Counted from the stretch's first letter, positions 35,965 through 49,774 are shown. The stretch: DNA of 64,000 nt from Acanthacorydalis orientalis (GCA_034766995.1 CM068321.1:11955026-12019025); one strand, 5' to 3'. The notes: generated from the letters alone by a model not told the origin. Translations and numbers: made by a program.

Positions 35965-36430
35965 CCGTTGAGAGCCTGTCCGAAGGATAATGCTTTCGTC
36001 AACATCGGTCCGTAATAACGACCCGTTATAACGACAACGGTCGCGTCAGCTTGACATTCCGGTTGACCGGACAGAGAGGACATCACCGGAGCTGAGGGTT
36101 GTCGCTTGCTCCAGACTGTGCCTTTAAATCACGACGCCCGGAAACACATTCAATGCAAATTAACTTCACCGGGCGACATCGTCGTTCTCTATACAATCCG
36201 GTAGAGTAACATGCAGCGCACAACACACCTATATGGACTGTTATCCTTTTAGTACATTCCATCGAAGTAGTACACAAATGTGTCTAAATAAACAACGAGT
36301 ACGTCTTTGTAGAATAATAACACGGACAAGGGATGTGTCGGGTTCATATCGCAACTGTCATGCTATGCATGCTTAAAATTAAATCTAACTTGACCTTATT
36401 GCCTCGTTTTACATCATATGTTGGTACGTT
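35961..36430. promoter_or_regulatory. CpG-containing block, candidate regulatory element or exon
   Basis: Immediately after a (TA)n tract, about 470 bp are complex and CpG-rich (GACAACGGTCGCGTCAGC, CGACGCCCGGAAACAC, CACCGGGCGACATCGTCG). Short open frames exist on the minus strand (36083-36277 and 35904-36086) but run into neighbouring microsatellite and show no family signature. A conserved enhancer, promoter or non-coding exon is more likely. Confidence 0.35.
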
Positions 36431-36778
36431 TTTTTTTTAATAATAATCCTATATTATATAACAAGGCAAAATTTCTTCCAGACAGGTATATATATATATA
36501 TATACACACATATATACTTAATCATTGTTACTTTTATATTACATTTATTTTCTTATTAGGTTAGCTATTTGCTATGATTTTGTCTTCGAGTTTGTAAATA
36601 CTTTTTGTTTTATTATTAATTTTTCGAAATAACTCACACTTCCTCATATTACGTTATAAACTTCTAGAAATGCATCTACAATCAGTCTAATTAAATTAAA
36701 GTTAATATAAGGACCAGAAATGATGCTGTAAAAAGATTATTTAGTGCCCTAATATTACGAATTCACAAAATACATCAC

Positions 36779-36779
<1 letters not shown>

Positions 36780-36810
<31 letters not shown>
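36780..36810. repeat. (TA)n microsatellite
   Basis: 31 bp pure tract. Confidence 0.94.
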
Positions 36811-36812
<2 letters not shown>

Positions 36813-37914
36813 AAACTAAATTCTATTTTTGTAGATTAATATTCATTATACATTTTTAAATTCAGTAAATTTTCATTTATTATTGGTATATTCAACGTAG
36901 CATATTCTTTAAATTTTATCAGTGAGAAAAATTTATAATTCACACTAGAAAGTATTTATTTTTAATACATGAAATTCCAAAATGTGTGTTAAAAAATGTA
37001 TTATTTAATTTATTTGGAATTAAAATTTTATTTTAGCTAACTTTTACATCATCCTCAACTCTTTTTCATAAACAGGAATTTATATTTTTCTTCCTTAAAG
37101 AGAAGAATTTTAAAGATCAGAAAATATTTCAACGATTCATTATTTCAGAATTAAAAAGGTATAATTTTTTTAAAATTTTCCTACTCTTATAAAAAAGGCT
37201 AAATTATTAACAAATTTTTTCATGAAAAAGAATCAATTTGATTTCATATTTCATATTTCATATGGTTAACTTTTTTTCATAATTATTTACTAAATGTATA
37301 ATTAGTTGTTACTATACAAAATAATATATATTTTCTATTTATTAACGATGTTAAGTACTTTTTTAATCATTATTTATGTCTATTTTTTAATTTTTCACAA
37401 TATTTTTATATTTTATTACCATTTTACCTAACTCGAAAATGTTCTATAATATGTTCAATTATCGATCATCATTCAGTAAATATACACTTTTTAATATGAA
37501 ATTCGTATAAGTTACAATATCTCAAATAGAGTGTATATTATAAAGTTGTGTTACTAAATTTAAAATTATAAATTGTCTTTTTCGCTACAAACATTGTTAT
37601 TCATTGGTATATGAGATCAAAATGTAGACTTGAGGGTTATCTTGATTTAGACTGGTTTCTCCGTCTCGTATTGTTGAATAAGTTGAGTGAAGTTTAACAT
37701 TTGAAGCCTTATTATCCGTACTCATAGCAGGGTAATTATTTCGTATATAATTCTTACTTCGTTTAAGAGATGTTATTGTATGTCAATTAGTTTTTATATT
37801 ATTATTAATTTTTAAATTAATCTGTTATAAACACATTCTTATTTACATAATAATTAATAATATTTAATAAAAAAAATATTTTTTTTTTGTTACAACATTT
37901 GAGCATAATCACTT

Positions 37915-37917
<3 letters not shown>

Positions 37918-37981
<64 letters not shown>
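37918..37981. repeat. (TA)n microsatellite
   Basis: 64 bp pure tract. Confidence 0.97.
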
Positions 37982-37983
<2 letters not shown>

Positions 37984-38919
37984 TAGAATATTTCAATGTT
38001 TATAAGTTACGACATCGAATGTCTTCACTCTTTGACTCTATAGCATTTAAGCCGGTAATAGCTTAATCATTTTAACCTAGTCTTTAATTAATTCAGGGTC
38101 TCATATTAGAGCTGCGCAATCCATGCTAGCCAACTTCTACAAGTCTCAAGTGAAGATATATCTTTATTTTCAAATTAATGATGTCTCCCAAATGAAAATA
38201 GTTTTTCAAAAAATCAAATTTAAAGTGGAGACAAAGAATAAGAGTTGTATTAATAAATCTAATCAAACATTTGATTATCATTTTTATATAACAAACGTTT
38301 TATAATTTAAAAAAAATATTAAAAGATTAGTTATAGCCATTCAATCATCCCACTCATACAATAATTGAATGTAATTTTGTCAGGTTTTATAATATTATTT
38401 TCTATAATATGTTTATAAAAAAGTGTTACATGATAAAAAAAAAACATTTAAACGATTATTTTTTTCTTATATTACTTGATGTGATTTTTTACTTTATTTT
38501 TTTTTTAGATAATGAATTTTATATTGATTTTTTTGGTAATACCTCTTTTTATTTTTTGATGTTTGTTTTCTAAAATAACAATTTCATATAATTCACTTGT
38601 ATATACTATAAATGAATACGTTTGGTTTTTTTTAATTCTGATTGGTAATTCAAGAAATATTCATTCAACTTTTAAAAAATAACTTTTCAACTTTTAAAAA
38701 GTATTTTGTAAATCCTGTCCAAGATAAAAGCTAGATATTATAAGTTTTCTCTGTTGCATAAAGGCTTCTTATTTCCTCTATCGAACTGTAGATTTGTATT
38801 TTGCAAAAAAAAACCTGTACAAGTTTAATTATCTTATAATTTAATTCACTGAAATATGTACTCGTATATTTATTTAAAAAGTACTATCAAACACAGACGC
38901 ATATCTTAATATACATACA

Positions 38920-38925
<6 letters not shown>

Positions 38926-38960
<35 letters not shown>
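38926..38960. repeat. (TA)n microsatellite
   Basis: Preceded by a short ATACATACATATTTA run. Confidence 0.94.
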
Positions 38961-38961
<1 letters not shown>

Positions 38962-39250
38962 GAGATCTGCATTTAAAATTTTTATTTACAACAAATTTTC
39001 AATATACTTCCCAATTAAAACATTTTTTTTAATAAATTAACCTTCAAAATAATTTATAATATAATAAATAATTACAGTTACAATATTTTTTTTATTGGTA
39101 TACTTTATTTTTATTTGTAAAATAGTCGTTTTGTTAAGTGATATCTTTAGCAACTGATAAAAAATTTTCTTTTTTAATTTTATGTTCAGTTATTAACACT
39201 TACTTTCACTTTTCTTCTTATTTACAAAGAGAATATTTTTAAATAATCTG

Positions 39251-39253
39251 TAT

Positions 39254-39320
<67 letters not shown>
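39251..39320. repeat. (CA)n(TA)n(GATA)n compound microsatellite
   Basis: Three motifs in series; the GATA part holds about seven units. Confidence 0.97.
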
Positions 39321-39321
<1 letters not shown>

Positions 39322-39419
39322 ATAAATATGTAAAGTATATAATATATTTCTTTATCAAGGGGTTAATTACATGTTTGAAGAGATAATTCAACAGGAACTG
39401 TTTTAGTGAGTTCATAATA

Positions 39420-39800
39420 AAAATTCAATAGGCCATCTAGAGACCCGCAAACTGTCTTCACGAATAAAATGACCCCGAGATAAACATTCGTATTCTTAGT
39501 TTTCATTTGCGAGGCATCCGTATCTTTTGTTCTTTAATAGGACTACATAATAGCCGCTTTAATAATTAACGCTCGAAAACAGTTCCGTGTACTTTAAGTC
39601 TATTAGCGACCTGGGGGTGATTTTATCTTCAAGATACATTGTCGGTAATAATAATAAATGCTCTGAACAAAATTACGTTTCTAAATATTGAATTGTACAA
39701 CGACGATGGCTACTCGTGAATTTTTACGATTTTTTTTCCGGTGAACAGACTATTTTTTTCTTCAGAATCGTTCACGAATTCAGTTATTCTACATTTTTTC
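39420..39800. promoter_or_regulatory. Complex block, candidate conserved non-coding element
   Basis: Moderately GC-rich, non-repetitive sequence (GAGACCCGCAAACTGTCTTC, TAGCGACCTGGGGGTGATTT) between AT-rich flanks, with homeodomain-like TTTAATAATTAACG. No ORF. Function is inferred only from composition. Confidence 0.25.
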
Positions 39801-40968
39801 GTTCTAGAATGTTTCTGTAGACATTAACTGACTAAAATATTTAGATGTCAATATTTAAATTTATTTAATGTGATTTGATATGAATCAATTCTTTTTATAG
39901 AATAGTATATTTGACAACTCATTACATCTAAGTAGTCAAACGTATTTATTTTTTAAATAATTACTTGAATAACAGTTTAATATATAAAGAAATGGATAAA
40001 AATTCTAAACATTTTTTAACATAATAGTTTTATAAATAAATTATTTATTTTTCTATTTTATTTATTTTTCAATTCAAAATTTTCAATCACCTTATCTGTA
40101 GGCACACCCTTAAACCACAAACAACTAATTAACTAACTAGAAAGATGATGTTTTTTTATTAAAATGAAGAGAGTAAAAAAAATATACTTGTACAACTATA
40201 CTATGCATGAAGTTTTTAAAACGAAAAAAAGCATAAATAACAATAACTGAGGATGAAAATTAATGTATTAAACTCATATTGAACTCAATATTATGTGATT
40301 TTTATATTTTATTCAGTTATGTCCTCATATATATTTCAAAAAAATTGATACTTTCATCTCAATATAATTCTATTTATAAAAATAATAAATGGACAAAATT
40401 ACAATTTTTTACTTGTTATTTGTAGATTATCATTCTATTAAAGGTGAACTTGTATCAGTTAAAGCAACATATTACTATTGAATTATCCAATTATACAACA
40501 TAAACTATTTGAACCATTTGCGTATAAATCAGGAGAGTGATTCTCGAAAATCACTAATGAAACATAATTAAAAGGTACCAATGTATAATTTATCTGATCT
40601 AAAATGCATATATTAATAGTCCTTACAATAAACGCTTTTGTGTTTACAATACATGACAAATTAATTAGTATTATTACAAGCTACTTCATGTTATTAGTTA
40701 TTACTATGTCAAAGTATGATATAAATTCACTACAAAGTACTTGAAACATATTTAATTAAATTATCCAGTTGTAGAATAAATACATTGTTTATAAATCAAT
40801 TAAATTTTTAAAATTAAAATATTTCTATCTTGAAATACGCAGACATTTGCAATATAATTATTCATTAAATAGTACAATTGTATTAAAGAACAGTCATTTT
40901 TAAAATATATGAAATAAAAATAATAATATTTTTTACATCTATTTTCAGTAATAAATATAAATACATCC

Positions 40969-40970
<2 letters not shown>

Positions 40971-41010
<40 letters not shown>
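40971..41010. repeat. (TA)n microsatellite
   Basis: Interrupted near the end by ACATATACATATA. Confidence 0.93.
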
Positions 41011-41208
41011 GTTAATTGAGATATAAATAAGATTGAGAGACAAACGTAGAGAAAATACATACTTTAATATTCCTCTCTACCCAACATATATCAAAATTTA
41101 ATCAGAAAAGTTAAACTCGCAGAAAATGTGTACCTAAAATTTAAAGTAAACTTTAAACACATGCGTATGGATGGATGGATGAATTTATATATGTATATAT
41201 ACACTTTC

Positions 41209-41209
<1 letters not shown>

Positions 41210-41248
<39 letters not shown>
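41210..41248. repeat. (TA)n microsatellite
   Basis: Near a GATG run (GGATGGATGGATG at 41169). Confidence 0.94.
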
Positions 41249-41250
<2 letters not shown>

Positions 41251-41527
41251 CATACATATATAATAATAGAATTATATAAAATAGTATCGTTATATTCAAG
41301 AAAACCAAATCACAAATGACAAAAGATACGTGAATGTACCCAAGAATCACATTTCAAATAGTATACGTCATCAGTCACACTTAATAACAAAATTTGAGAA
41401 CATGCTAACTAATAATTGTGCGACAAACACAACTCCCATAGTAGCTAACTAATCTCTATGAACTTTGCACAATGTTTCATCAACGAATTAACGACATATA
41501 CTCATATTCTTGTATATAAATATATGT

Positions 41528-41531
41528 ACAC

Positions 41532-41592
<61 letters not shown>

Positions 41593-41594
41593 CA
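41528..41594. repeat. (CATA)n(TA)n microsatellite
   Basis: ACATACATACATA precedes a 44 bp TA core, and ACATACATA follows it. Confidence 0.95.
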
Positions 41595-42187
41595 TAAGTG
41601 AAATCAAGCTTCTTCGTTTGCGAAGTAGCAACGATACAGAGAACACGGTACTGTTGATTTTATAAAATACAAATGTGCATAATATTGAGTTGACACGATT
41701 CTACTCTACATTTCAACAAACTGTTCGTCTATTAAAGTTTGAAACTGTGGAATAGAATTACAGAGGCGTAATAGTATGAACTTTATAATAATATACTGAA
41801 AAATTACGGATTTTGTTTTTCTATTATCTATTTGTTTTTCATATCTAAATAAATGAGTTCAACTATTTCATGACCGATTTTTTCTTATAGACACAATTGG
41901 ATTATTTAATAATAAAGTAGTTGTTTTGTTATCAATTATATAATTGGTAACAATTTTCTATAATCTTTTTTAACGGTTTAATAGCATTTATATATCTCGT
42001 TAACGCTGACAAGTTTATAGATGAAGAATCAATACACAAATTTTTAACGTTTTCTTACATGCAAAGATTTTATATTCTTATCGTTTTATAATAAAATAAA
42101 GAGAATCAAATAAGGCTATATCTGTATAATATGGAGGATAATAAAACTGCTTCTATTTAATTCGTTCTCTTTTCTTTCATATATCTA

Positions 42188-42189
<2 letters not shown>

Positions 42190-42257
<68 letters not shown>
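42190..42257. repeat. (TA)n microsatellite
   Basis: 68 bp with one TTA interruption; preceded by ATATCTACCT. Confidence 0.96.
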
Positions 42258-43756
42258 TCAACTGTTCACAATATCAGTCCGATGTTATTATTTTGTTAAT
42301 ATGTATATACTAGTAGCAATGCATAAAATATTACTTCTTTTCAATCCCATAAAATTAATAGCAGTACGTATCGAAATTAGCCTTTAATGTCATTCTACTA
42401 GCTTTGAACTCTTCTATGACCAGTACTGTATTGAATCGATTAGTGATTTCTAATAATCAATCGAGCAAATAAATATCTTCATTTTAATCAACCAAGAAAA
42501 AAAATTATCCTTTTTTTATTCCAATTATTTTATCAGTAAATATCAGCCAGTTCATTCAATAAATATTGTACACTTATATCAAGCGTTGGAACTTATACAA
42601 GCATTTTATCTCTTATCTTAGATTATTTTTTGTGCGTATCTATAACCAAAAGTAGATACATTTACTCAGTGTTTATTAATTCATAATATGTTGAAAAATG
42701 TTGATGATTTTGAAAAAAGTCTTTTATTATTTTTATTATATCGTAACTGTCATCTTTACATTTAATCATTTTTTTTTATAAAAGTGACTTAAAATAAAAC
42801 GATCATGCCATTATGCTTACAATAAAACACCTTTAACTTCATTGTCAGTAATACTTATAACTAGACCACTGTCAGTTAACACGGTTAAATTATGATAACA
42901 TTTCTTATTTTCTCAGAAAACCCTCTTTATGATATTCATATGATTGATTTATTTATGATTATGATTGTCTATGATTATGATTGTTATTTATAGAATCGAT
43001 TATGATCCTTATGAATTTTTTAAATAGTTTAGGTTTATTTTTTTTATGTAGCTTATATTGAAATTATTGAAAACTAATTGCAAAAAATAATTATGAAAGA
43101 AAAATTTCTAGAACAGTTTATACACATATTCGATTTTCACTTAAGGCATTATAATGCTAATCAGAATTTATTATTTTATGTTAAACCTACTGAGAAAACT
43201 AGCAAATTATTTTTATTCCCTAATATATTAAGTAGTAATAAAATGAACTATAAATTTTATCAGTGATAATATAGAATGGACTTAAAATAATTAATGCAAA
43301 CTTTTAAATATAAATAAAATTAGCGATAAAAATTATTATTCAAGTATAGTTAAAATTATTCATTTTACTTTTATAAAAAAAAGTTTTAAGTTTATATTAG
43401 AAATGTAAATTTGTATTTTACTGGAAATAAATCTCAATTCATTACAGAATTCTATGATCTCATGTACAATAAAGAGTTTCACTTAATTACTTGTTTTATG
43501 CCAATTAACTATTCGATTTTTAGAAAACTTTAATAACAGTAATTAGTTGAAAAATTGAATTTAATAGAAAGTTAATCATGAATAAAAGTATTTTTTTCTC
43601 GGAACACATTTTTTATAAACATGAATTTCTGCTTAAGAAAATATACTGGATTTACAATGTGTATAAATATAAACAAAATAATTGGAATAAAAAAAATATA
43701 TATGAATGAAATTTGTCTAGCGTAAAAATATGTTCTTATAAATATTAATTCAATGT

Positions 43757-43774
43757 ATATATATATATATATAT

Positions 43775-43814
<40 letters not shown>
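43757..43814. repeat. (TA)n microsatellite
   Basis: Interrupted by ACACA near 43775. Confidence 0.95.
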
Positions 43815-43819
<5 letters not shown>

Positions 43820-44681
43820 TATTTGTGGATGTATATTATTACTCAGTATCAAAACATAATTAATATAAAAAACAAAATACGTCCAGAGCACCAACAAAAA
43901 CATCCACGAAACACAATTTACAAGAGATTTTATCTCACGTTCTTTTTATTCGAAATTACTTTTATGAAAATTTATTACCGTTTCTAAAATAATTTTCAAC
44001 CGTATGAAATTTATTTCTGAATACGTTTATTTCAGAAATTACGACCGAGAGAATTAAATTTCAAGAATGAATGCTTCAGATATAATTTATTTGAAATTTC
44101 ACTCAAATTATCTTAATTTAAACTTTACATGGAACACGTCAATACAATATTTCTCGATATTTTTTTGTACGTGTCTGATTTTATATAAATTTTATATTAA
44201 ATATTCAACCATTAAGAAAACTCAGCGATGTCGACTTCTATTCACAGAAAAATGTTACTTGTAGTCTAAATGAAGATTTTGCTGATTTCTAAATGTATTT
44301 CGTTTGGGTCATCCGAAAATCAGATCAGTATTAGTAACTCGTTTCTCGGTATCTTTTACATCTCGTTTGTAATTTATGCAGGATTCGACTTGTAACGAAA
44401 TCACATTTTAATGTTACAGTATGTTGAAATTATCTCCGAAATGTTTCCATCTCAATGAAGCTAATTGCAGAGTTTGTTTAAACGTTTAAGTTTTTAACAC
44501 CGATAAAAGGAATCAATAATTTAAAGTAAATCTTAACGTACAAAAATATTTTTGTATTAATAAAAACTGATATACGACATAATTTCTTTCTTTCTAATTA
44601 AAAAAACATGAATTTTTCTAATAAATAATCTGCAAATTTAAAATAAAATACTTAAAAATTTTAATAGTACTAATTAAACTA

Positions 44682-44859
44682 TTAGGCTGGTGCAGAAATA
44701 TTTGCTGTTTTTATCATTTTAATTTTGGTGTCGACTTTTCTAGTTCCATTATCTTTTGTTATAGTCATGTGATACATCATTATAAATAATAAAATTGCGT
44801 CTTATATGCGTCTTTATACTCGATATGTAAAAACCGCAATTATCTTTGCACCAACCTAA
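44682..44859. mobile_element. 178 bp mariner-derived MITE with MADE1/Hsmar1-like ends
   Basis: Flanked by TA (44680-44681, 44860-44861). The left end TTAGGCTGGTGCAGAAATAT and the reversed right end TTAGGTTGGTGCAAAGATAA continue into TTGCGGTTTTTA-type sequence, giving an inverted repeat of about 32 bp. Those ends match what is known of cecropia-type mariners such as human Hsmar1 and its MITE MADE1. The interior has no transposase remnant that I can recognise, so it is non-autonomous. Confidence 0.9.
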
Positions 44860-45398
44860 TATTTCTTGACAATAATCATTTTTTTAATAAATGTTATTAG
44901 TTTTTTAATCCAAATTGGAATTATTTTCTTATTTCCAACAAAAAAAATGCATATATTCTATATATTAATATTATATGAATTTTATTAATATAAATTTACT
45001 CCATAAATTATATTTGCTATAATTATATTGACTTCTTGATTTCTTTACTACATTTTATACCTCGAATAAAATTGTATTTTTCAAGACAGTCAATTTTAGA
45101 AAAAAAACCCGTAATATAATGATATAATAACACGTTTCATTGTACAATATTAAATAAATTCGTTGTAAATAATATACTCTTTATTAAATTAATTATTGTA
45201 AGAAATTTTATTAAAACAAATTAATAATAAAATTTTCTAATTATTCATTTTATACTATATTCCATGATAAAAATTAATGAATTAATTTTTGTATATGTTG
45301 TTGAGTTCCAATTTATTTAGTCTCTTTAAAAAATATTACAATAAATTTGCATCATTTTTTATTTTTTCAATTTATAAATAATAGCAAGTTATCATTGT

Positions 45399-45672
<274 letters not shown>

Positions 45673-46194
45673 ATGAGAGACGTGTTTTAAATAAGAAGCA
45701 GAAAAATATATATGTTCAACGGCAGATAAATCCATTTTATATCACTACAATGTCTACACACAGTAACAAAAAATATGAATTGAATTTAGATCAATAATTG
45801 AATTGGCCATATTTCCATTTAAACAAAGTATATTAGTTTCATGTAAACATCATGCTATCTCATATTGTCTGGCATAGTTTCGATTTTTCTTAATTTTCAT
45901 ATTTCTCTTTATAATTTTATTTTTATCAATATTTCTTTTCGAAGTCTCCTTTCGAAATTTGGTGTTAGAGCATATTGTTTTCAGTAAGATTTGATGATAC
46001 AAATGTTTTAAATTCTATAAAACGAAAATAATTTATTTAACATTTTGAAGATTTCTTGTAAAACATATATTTTTGTATATATTAACATGATATTATATTC
46101 GCAATATTATATTCATGTTCTTTAAAATAAACTTTTGTACCTTTTCACATTTGTATTAAAAAATGAATTATGTTTAAAATATTAAATAAACATT

Positions 46195-46560
46195 ATATAC
46201 ACGACTGTTCGTGCGTTTATCTGTGTGGGTGTGTGTTTAATAAACGAACATAACTTTACATAATGTCTTACTTATTCAGCAAACTGATAATCGTTATTTA
46301 GGCGACTGTTCGGGTTCGTTTTATGTGACATTTCTCACATCCGTACTTTAGCGTATCTTATGCAATTAACAGCGACCAGGTAAACACGGAATGGGACATA
46401 TCTGCTTATTTAATGACTTCTGCTTACTGTATGCCGAGCTAGTAGCAGATAACGGCCATAAAAGCTATATTGTCGAGTACGGAATCCACCTATGAGATGT
46501 TACTAAAAAATTATTACCGACTAGCCTGTTTCATAAACGACTTGTATTTAACTGAACAGA
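46195..46560. promoter_or_regulatory. Complex block, candidate conserved non-coding element
   Basis: Contains GGCGACTGTTCGGGTTCG, ACAGCGACCAGGTAAACACG and GATAACGGCCATAAAAGC; the GGCCATAAA core resembles posterior Hox sites. No open frame of note. Confidence 0.25.
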
Positions 46561-46740
46561 TAAGTGTACTTAATACTCATATTGACATTATTGACTAGGA
46601 TGTGTATCTATTTCCATCATATGCTTTCATTGTATAAGGAAAAAAATTGTATAATAAAAGAAAGAATAGATCACTTCAGTTTCAAAAGTTTAATTAATTT
46701 TATAAAAAAATAAGATATTTAATCTATACATTCTATGAAA

Positions 46741-46806
46741 TATAGGTTGGTTGGTTATTGAGATTTTAGGGCGCTTCGACTGCTGAGGTCATTAGCGCCC
46801 GTCTGA
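46741..46806. repeat. Short repeat-like block with GGGCGCT/AGCGCCC stem
   Basis: Begins AGGTTGGTTGGTTATTGAG, then GGGCGCT (46769-46775), CTGCTGAGGTCATT and AGCGCCC (46794-46800). The 7 bp GC-only stem in AT-rich surroundings suggests a transposon end or SINE-like piece. GGTTGGTT...GAGGTCAT-type repeats are, from memory, common in other insect genomes, but I could not verify the link. Confidence 0.4.
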
Positions 46807-46889
46807 AATATAACACAAGATTTGAAAGTTACGTAATATATAAAAAAACAATAGCTTGAATCCATTTATTACTTGCATTTACATTATAG

Positions 46890-47056
46890 TTCTGCACTGA
46901 GGCTAAATCTAGTTTCATACATGAATATTTCACTCACTCGACAAACAACAAATTTTATTCTGATCAAAAATATTCAATAAATAATTTTTAACATTTTTTT
47001 TGTTGTTTATGGGCATTTTGATGGCAATTCTGTCATTCTCAAAGCTCTAAAATACA
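46890..47056 (-). repeat. Dispersed MITE-like family, copy at 46.9 kb
   Basis: TTCTGCACTGAGGCTAAATC at the left, then CTGATCAAAAATATTCAATA, a TTGATGGCAATTCTGTCATT block and TCTCAAAGCTCTAAAATACA at the right; reads through most of the family consensus in reverse. Confidence 0.6.
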
Positions 47057-47664
47057 GGGAAAAAATATTACACCCTATCGCTTCTTGAATAATGCAGGAT
47101 TATTATGATAATTTTTTTCGTTTTTCATATACATGGGTAATGATAATAAAAAAATTGTCAAAAGTTTAACTATTCTTTGATATTTTATTATTTTTAAAAC
47201 AATATTATGAAAATAGTTTTTCCTTATGTCGATGAAAAACACTTTAATAAAAAAAAACATGAAAATTAGTATGATGTATCTAAGAATTCAATCCATATTG
47301 AAAACACTCTTATTTGTATTTTGAAATAGTGTTTGATCTAGAAAAATACTAATACTTTAATCTACTACCGCGTATGAAATAATTTGCAGTTATTATTAAA
47401 CAACTACCCTCCTATAAACATTTAAGATTATTTGTATGATATTTGTATCCTTTAGTGTTATATTTTTCTATTTTTTTATTATAAAGATATATTAAATAAG
47501 ATTATATGTTCATTAAAAAACGCAATATTAAAAGATATTATTTATATACATTCTTGCATGTATACTGATAATTGTCTTATAAAAAAAATCAAAAAGCATG
47601 CAATTAATTGTTAATTTCATCCTTCTTTAGAAAAAAAATATTATCATAATCTACTTTTGGTTAA

Positions 47665-47835
47665 ATTCTGCACTATGATTAAATTCGATTCTGCAAATGA
47701 ATTATTTTCCCACCCCACAAACCATAAAATGTTTTTTCTTATCATAAATGTTCAATAAATATTACTGATCATATTCAATTGTTACTTATACATATTTCAA
47801 TAACGATTCTTTTATTATCAAAAATATAATGTACA
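47665..47835 (-). repeat. Dispersed MITE-like family, copy at 47.7 kb
   Basis: TTCTGCACTATGATTAAATT, then GCAAATGAATTATTTTCCCA with CCCCACAAACCATAAAATGT and ATAAATGTTCAATAAATATT. The distal half is poorly preserved. Confidence 0.55.
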
Positions 47836-48439
47836 AAACATTTTACTGTTTTTAAATCAAACCTTCTTTATTATATATCGCTTGCTTCGTTATATCTTCT
47901 TTATTCTATCGTCTTTATTTTTTTCTTTAATACATCTACAACAGATCAGTCTTTTCTTTCGCACAATTATTTCTAAATAAAAAAAATGATATTATTTTAG
48001 CTTTGGTAAGAGATATCATTATTATAAATTGAATATAATTGAATTTAAAAACAGATTTATACAAGTGTTATTAAACGAATGACACTTCAAAGTTAGTTAC
48101 AGAAGTGTTTAATTTTCAATAAAAATAATATCTGAATATATTCATTAATTCTAAGTACATACACATTTTGTGTATGAAAAAATCATTATTTTTGTGTAAA
48201 CATTTAATTTATTATCGTAATGATATCGTATCCTTGTTTAATCTTCGTAATTACTAAAATACATAATTGAATTATAAAGCATTGTAGTAAACAATGTTTT
48301 GAAAATCTGTTAAGAATGAACAAACAATAACGAGGGATTAAAATCAATTTAGATTCATTATATATCCTTTTTTCGTTTAAAAAAAAATGTACACAGAAAT
48401 CACTTTCATATTTTGATCAATGTTAAAGCGTTATTCAGT

Positions 48440-49330
48440 TATCAGAATAATAATTGTCTCGACAACGACACAATGTGTAATTGTATTTGATTTGACCTAA
48501 CGTCCATCGATAATATTGTCATTTGTCGTCCAGTATCGGAACCGATCAACGGCCGATCTCTATCGACGCGTTGCATTATTAGACACGAACGTAATTAAAA
48601 ACAAAAAAAAAAAAATGGTATAGAATGAAATAAAACGTCGAACACACAAAACGCAAGAGCGATCGGGCGTAGTATGAGACCGTGATTGATATGACGCCGA
48701 CTGATTGTACGTGCTCACATCGAATGATGATTTGTCAATATTATCGTTTTGTGTTGACGCTGTTTACGGTTGTTTTCCATTTTCATCGGAATATCCCCGA
48801 GCGTCCATTGTTGTCACCTACACATATCTACACAGGCACCTTCTACACCCTGTCGTCGTTCACAAGCGGGGCAGCCACCGTCGAACCGGCACTACGTCGC
48901 CGCGTGTCCGTCCGTTGTTGTCATCGCTTGTTTATTGTATGTTTCAAATTAAAAATGCACATAAATTGCACACGAAGCTATAATTGCCTTTTCAAAATTT
49001 GTGACAGGCCATAAATTCAATACATATTTATGTCGTACCGTTCGACGACTCGACCTATTTTTTATTGTTTTCTATTAACGCGCATTTTAATAATAATTGT
49101 GCATATAATTCTGTTAACATTAACGTTGCGATTTATTTATCATATTTATGTAGGTAGAGCTCTCGTTACGCTTATTTTATATGAATTATTTATTGTTACG
49201 TTGATTAAATGGACATTCTATGTCCGACATGTAATTTTGTACAATGTTCCCGCACAATATTGTTCGATGGAAATATTGCGACGAATTAAATCAATTTCAT
49301 CACTTTTTTATTGTTTTCCATAACTTGTTG
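48440..49330. promoter_or_regulatory. Largest CpG-rich block, candidate promoter or leader
   Basis: About 900 bp with many CpGs (CCGATCAACGGCCGATCTCT, GAGCGATCGGGCGTAG, CGTCGCCGCGTGTCCGTCCG). All three plus-strand frames are open around 48770-48950, which reflects few stops in GC-richer DNA and not a single coding frame. There is no recognisable protein. It resembles the promoter/5' UTR zone of a developmental gene whose exons lie elsewhere. Confidence 0.35.
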
Positions 49331-49722
49331 TTGTGAACAGCATTTCAATTAACACCTTTTAGTGAAAATAAATCATACTGAAATCCAAATTAATTTCGAA
49401 TATACATTATCACAATTTTAGTTACAAAACAAAAAATAATATACACATTTAATATCTATTAAATTTAATTTTAATATATTAATACATGCATAATTAAACT
49501 TTTGTGTAAATAGCTATTCATTAAATAAATTAGTAACCAGTAAAACTTTGCACATTTTCAATATTTCATATATATTAATGAAAATATTTAATGAAAAATT
49601 TAATGTTTAACACCAAATTTCATTTAAATTAAAATCTCGTATAAAATGTATGCTAATGAAATTTTTTCATAATGTAAATTATTTACCAGTAATATATTAT
49701 TATATTTGTCAGTCAAGCATTT

Positions 49723-49727
<5 letters not shown>

Positions 49728-49765
<38 letters not shown>

Positions 49766-49774
49766 ACATATATA
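49728..49774. repeat. (TA)n microsatellite
   Basis: Ends with GTATACATATATATG. Confidence 0.94.

Larger units (their letters stand above)
36811..44681. other. Microsatellite-rich AT spacer, no gene seen
   Basis: Eight TA arrays and the 39.4-39.8 kb complex block. A short direct repeat, TATGATTATGATTGT, occurs twice at 42956-42986. Frames at 38123, 43078 and 44067 are AT-driven. Confidence 0.6.

Noticed and set aside
48682..49014. 110-codon plus-strand frame in the CpG-rich block
   Set aside because: Two other frames are also open there, no domain or family signature is seen, and the GC-richer composition explains the lack of stops.
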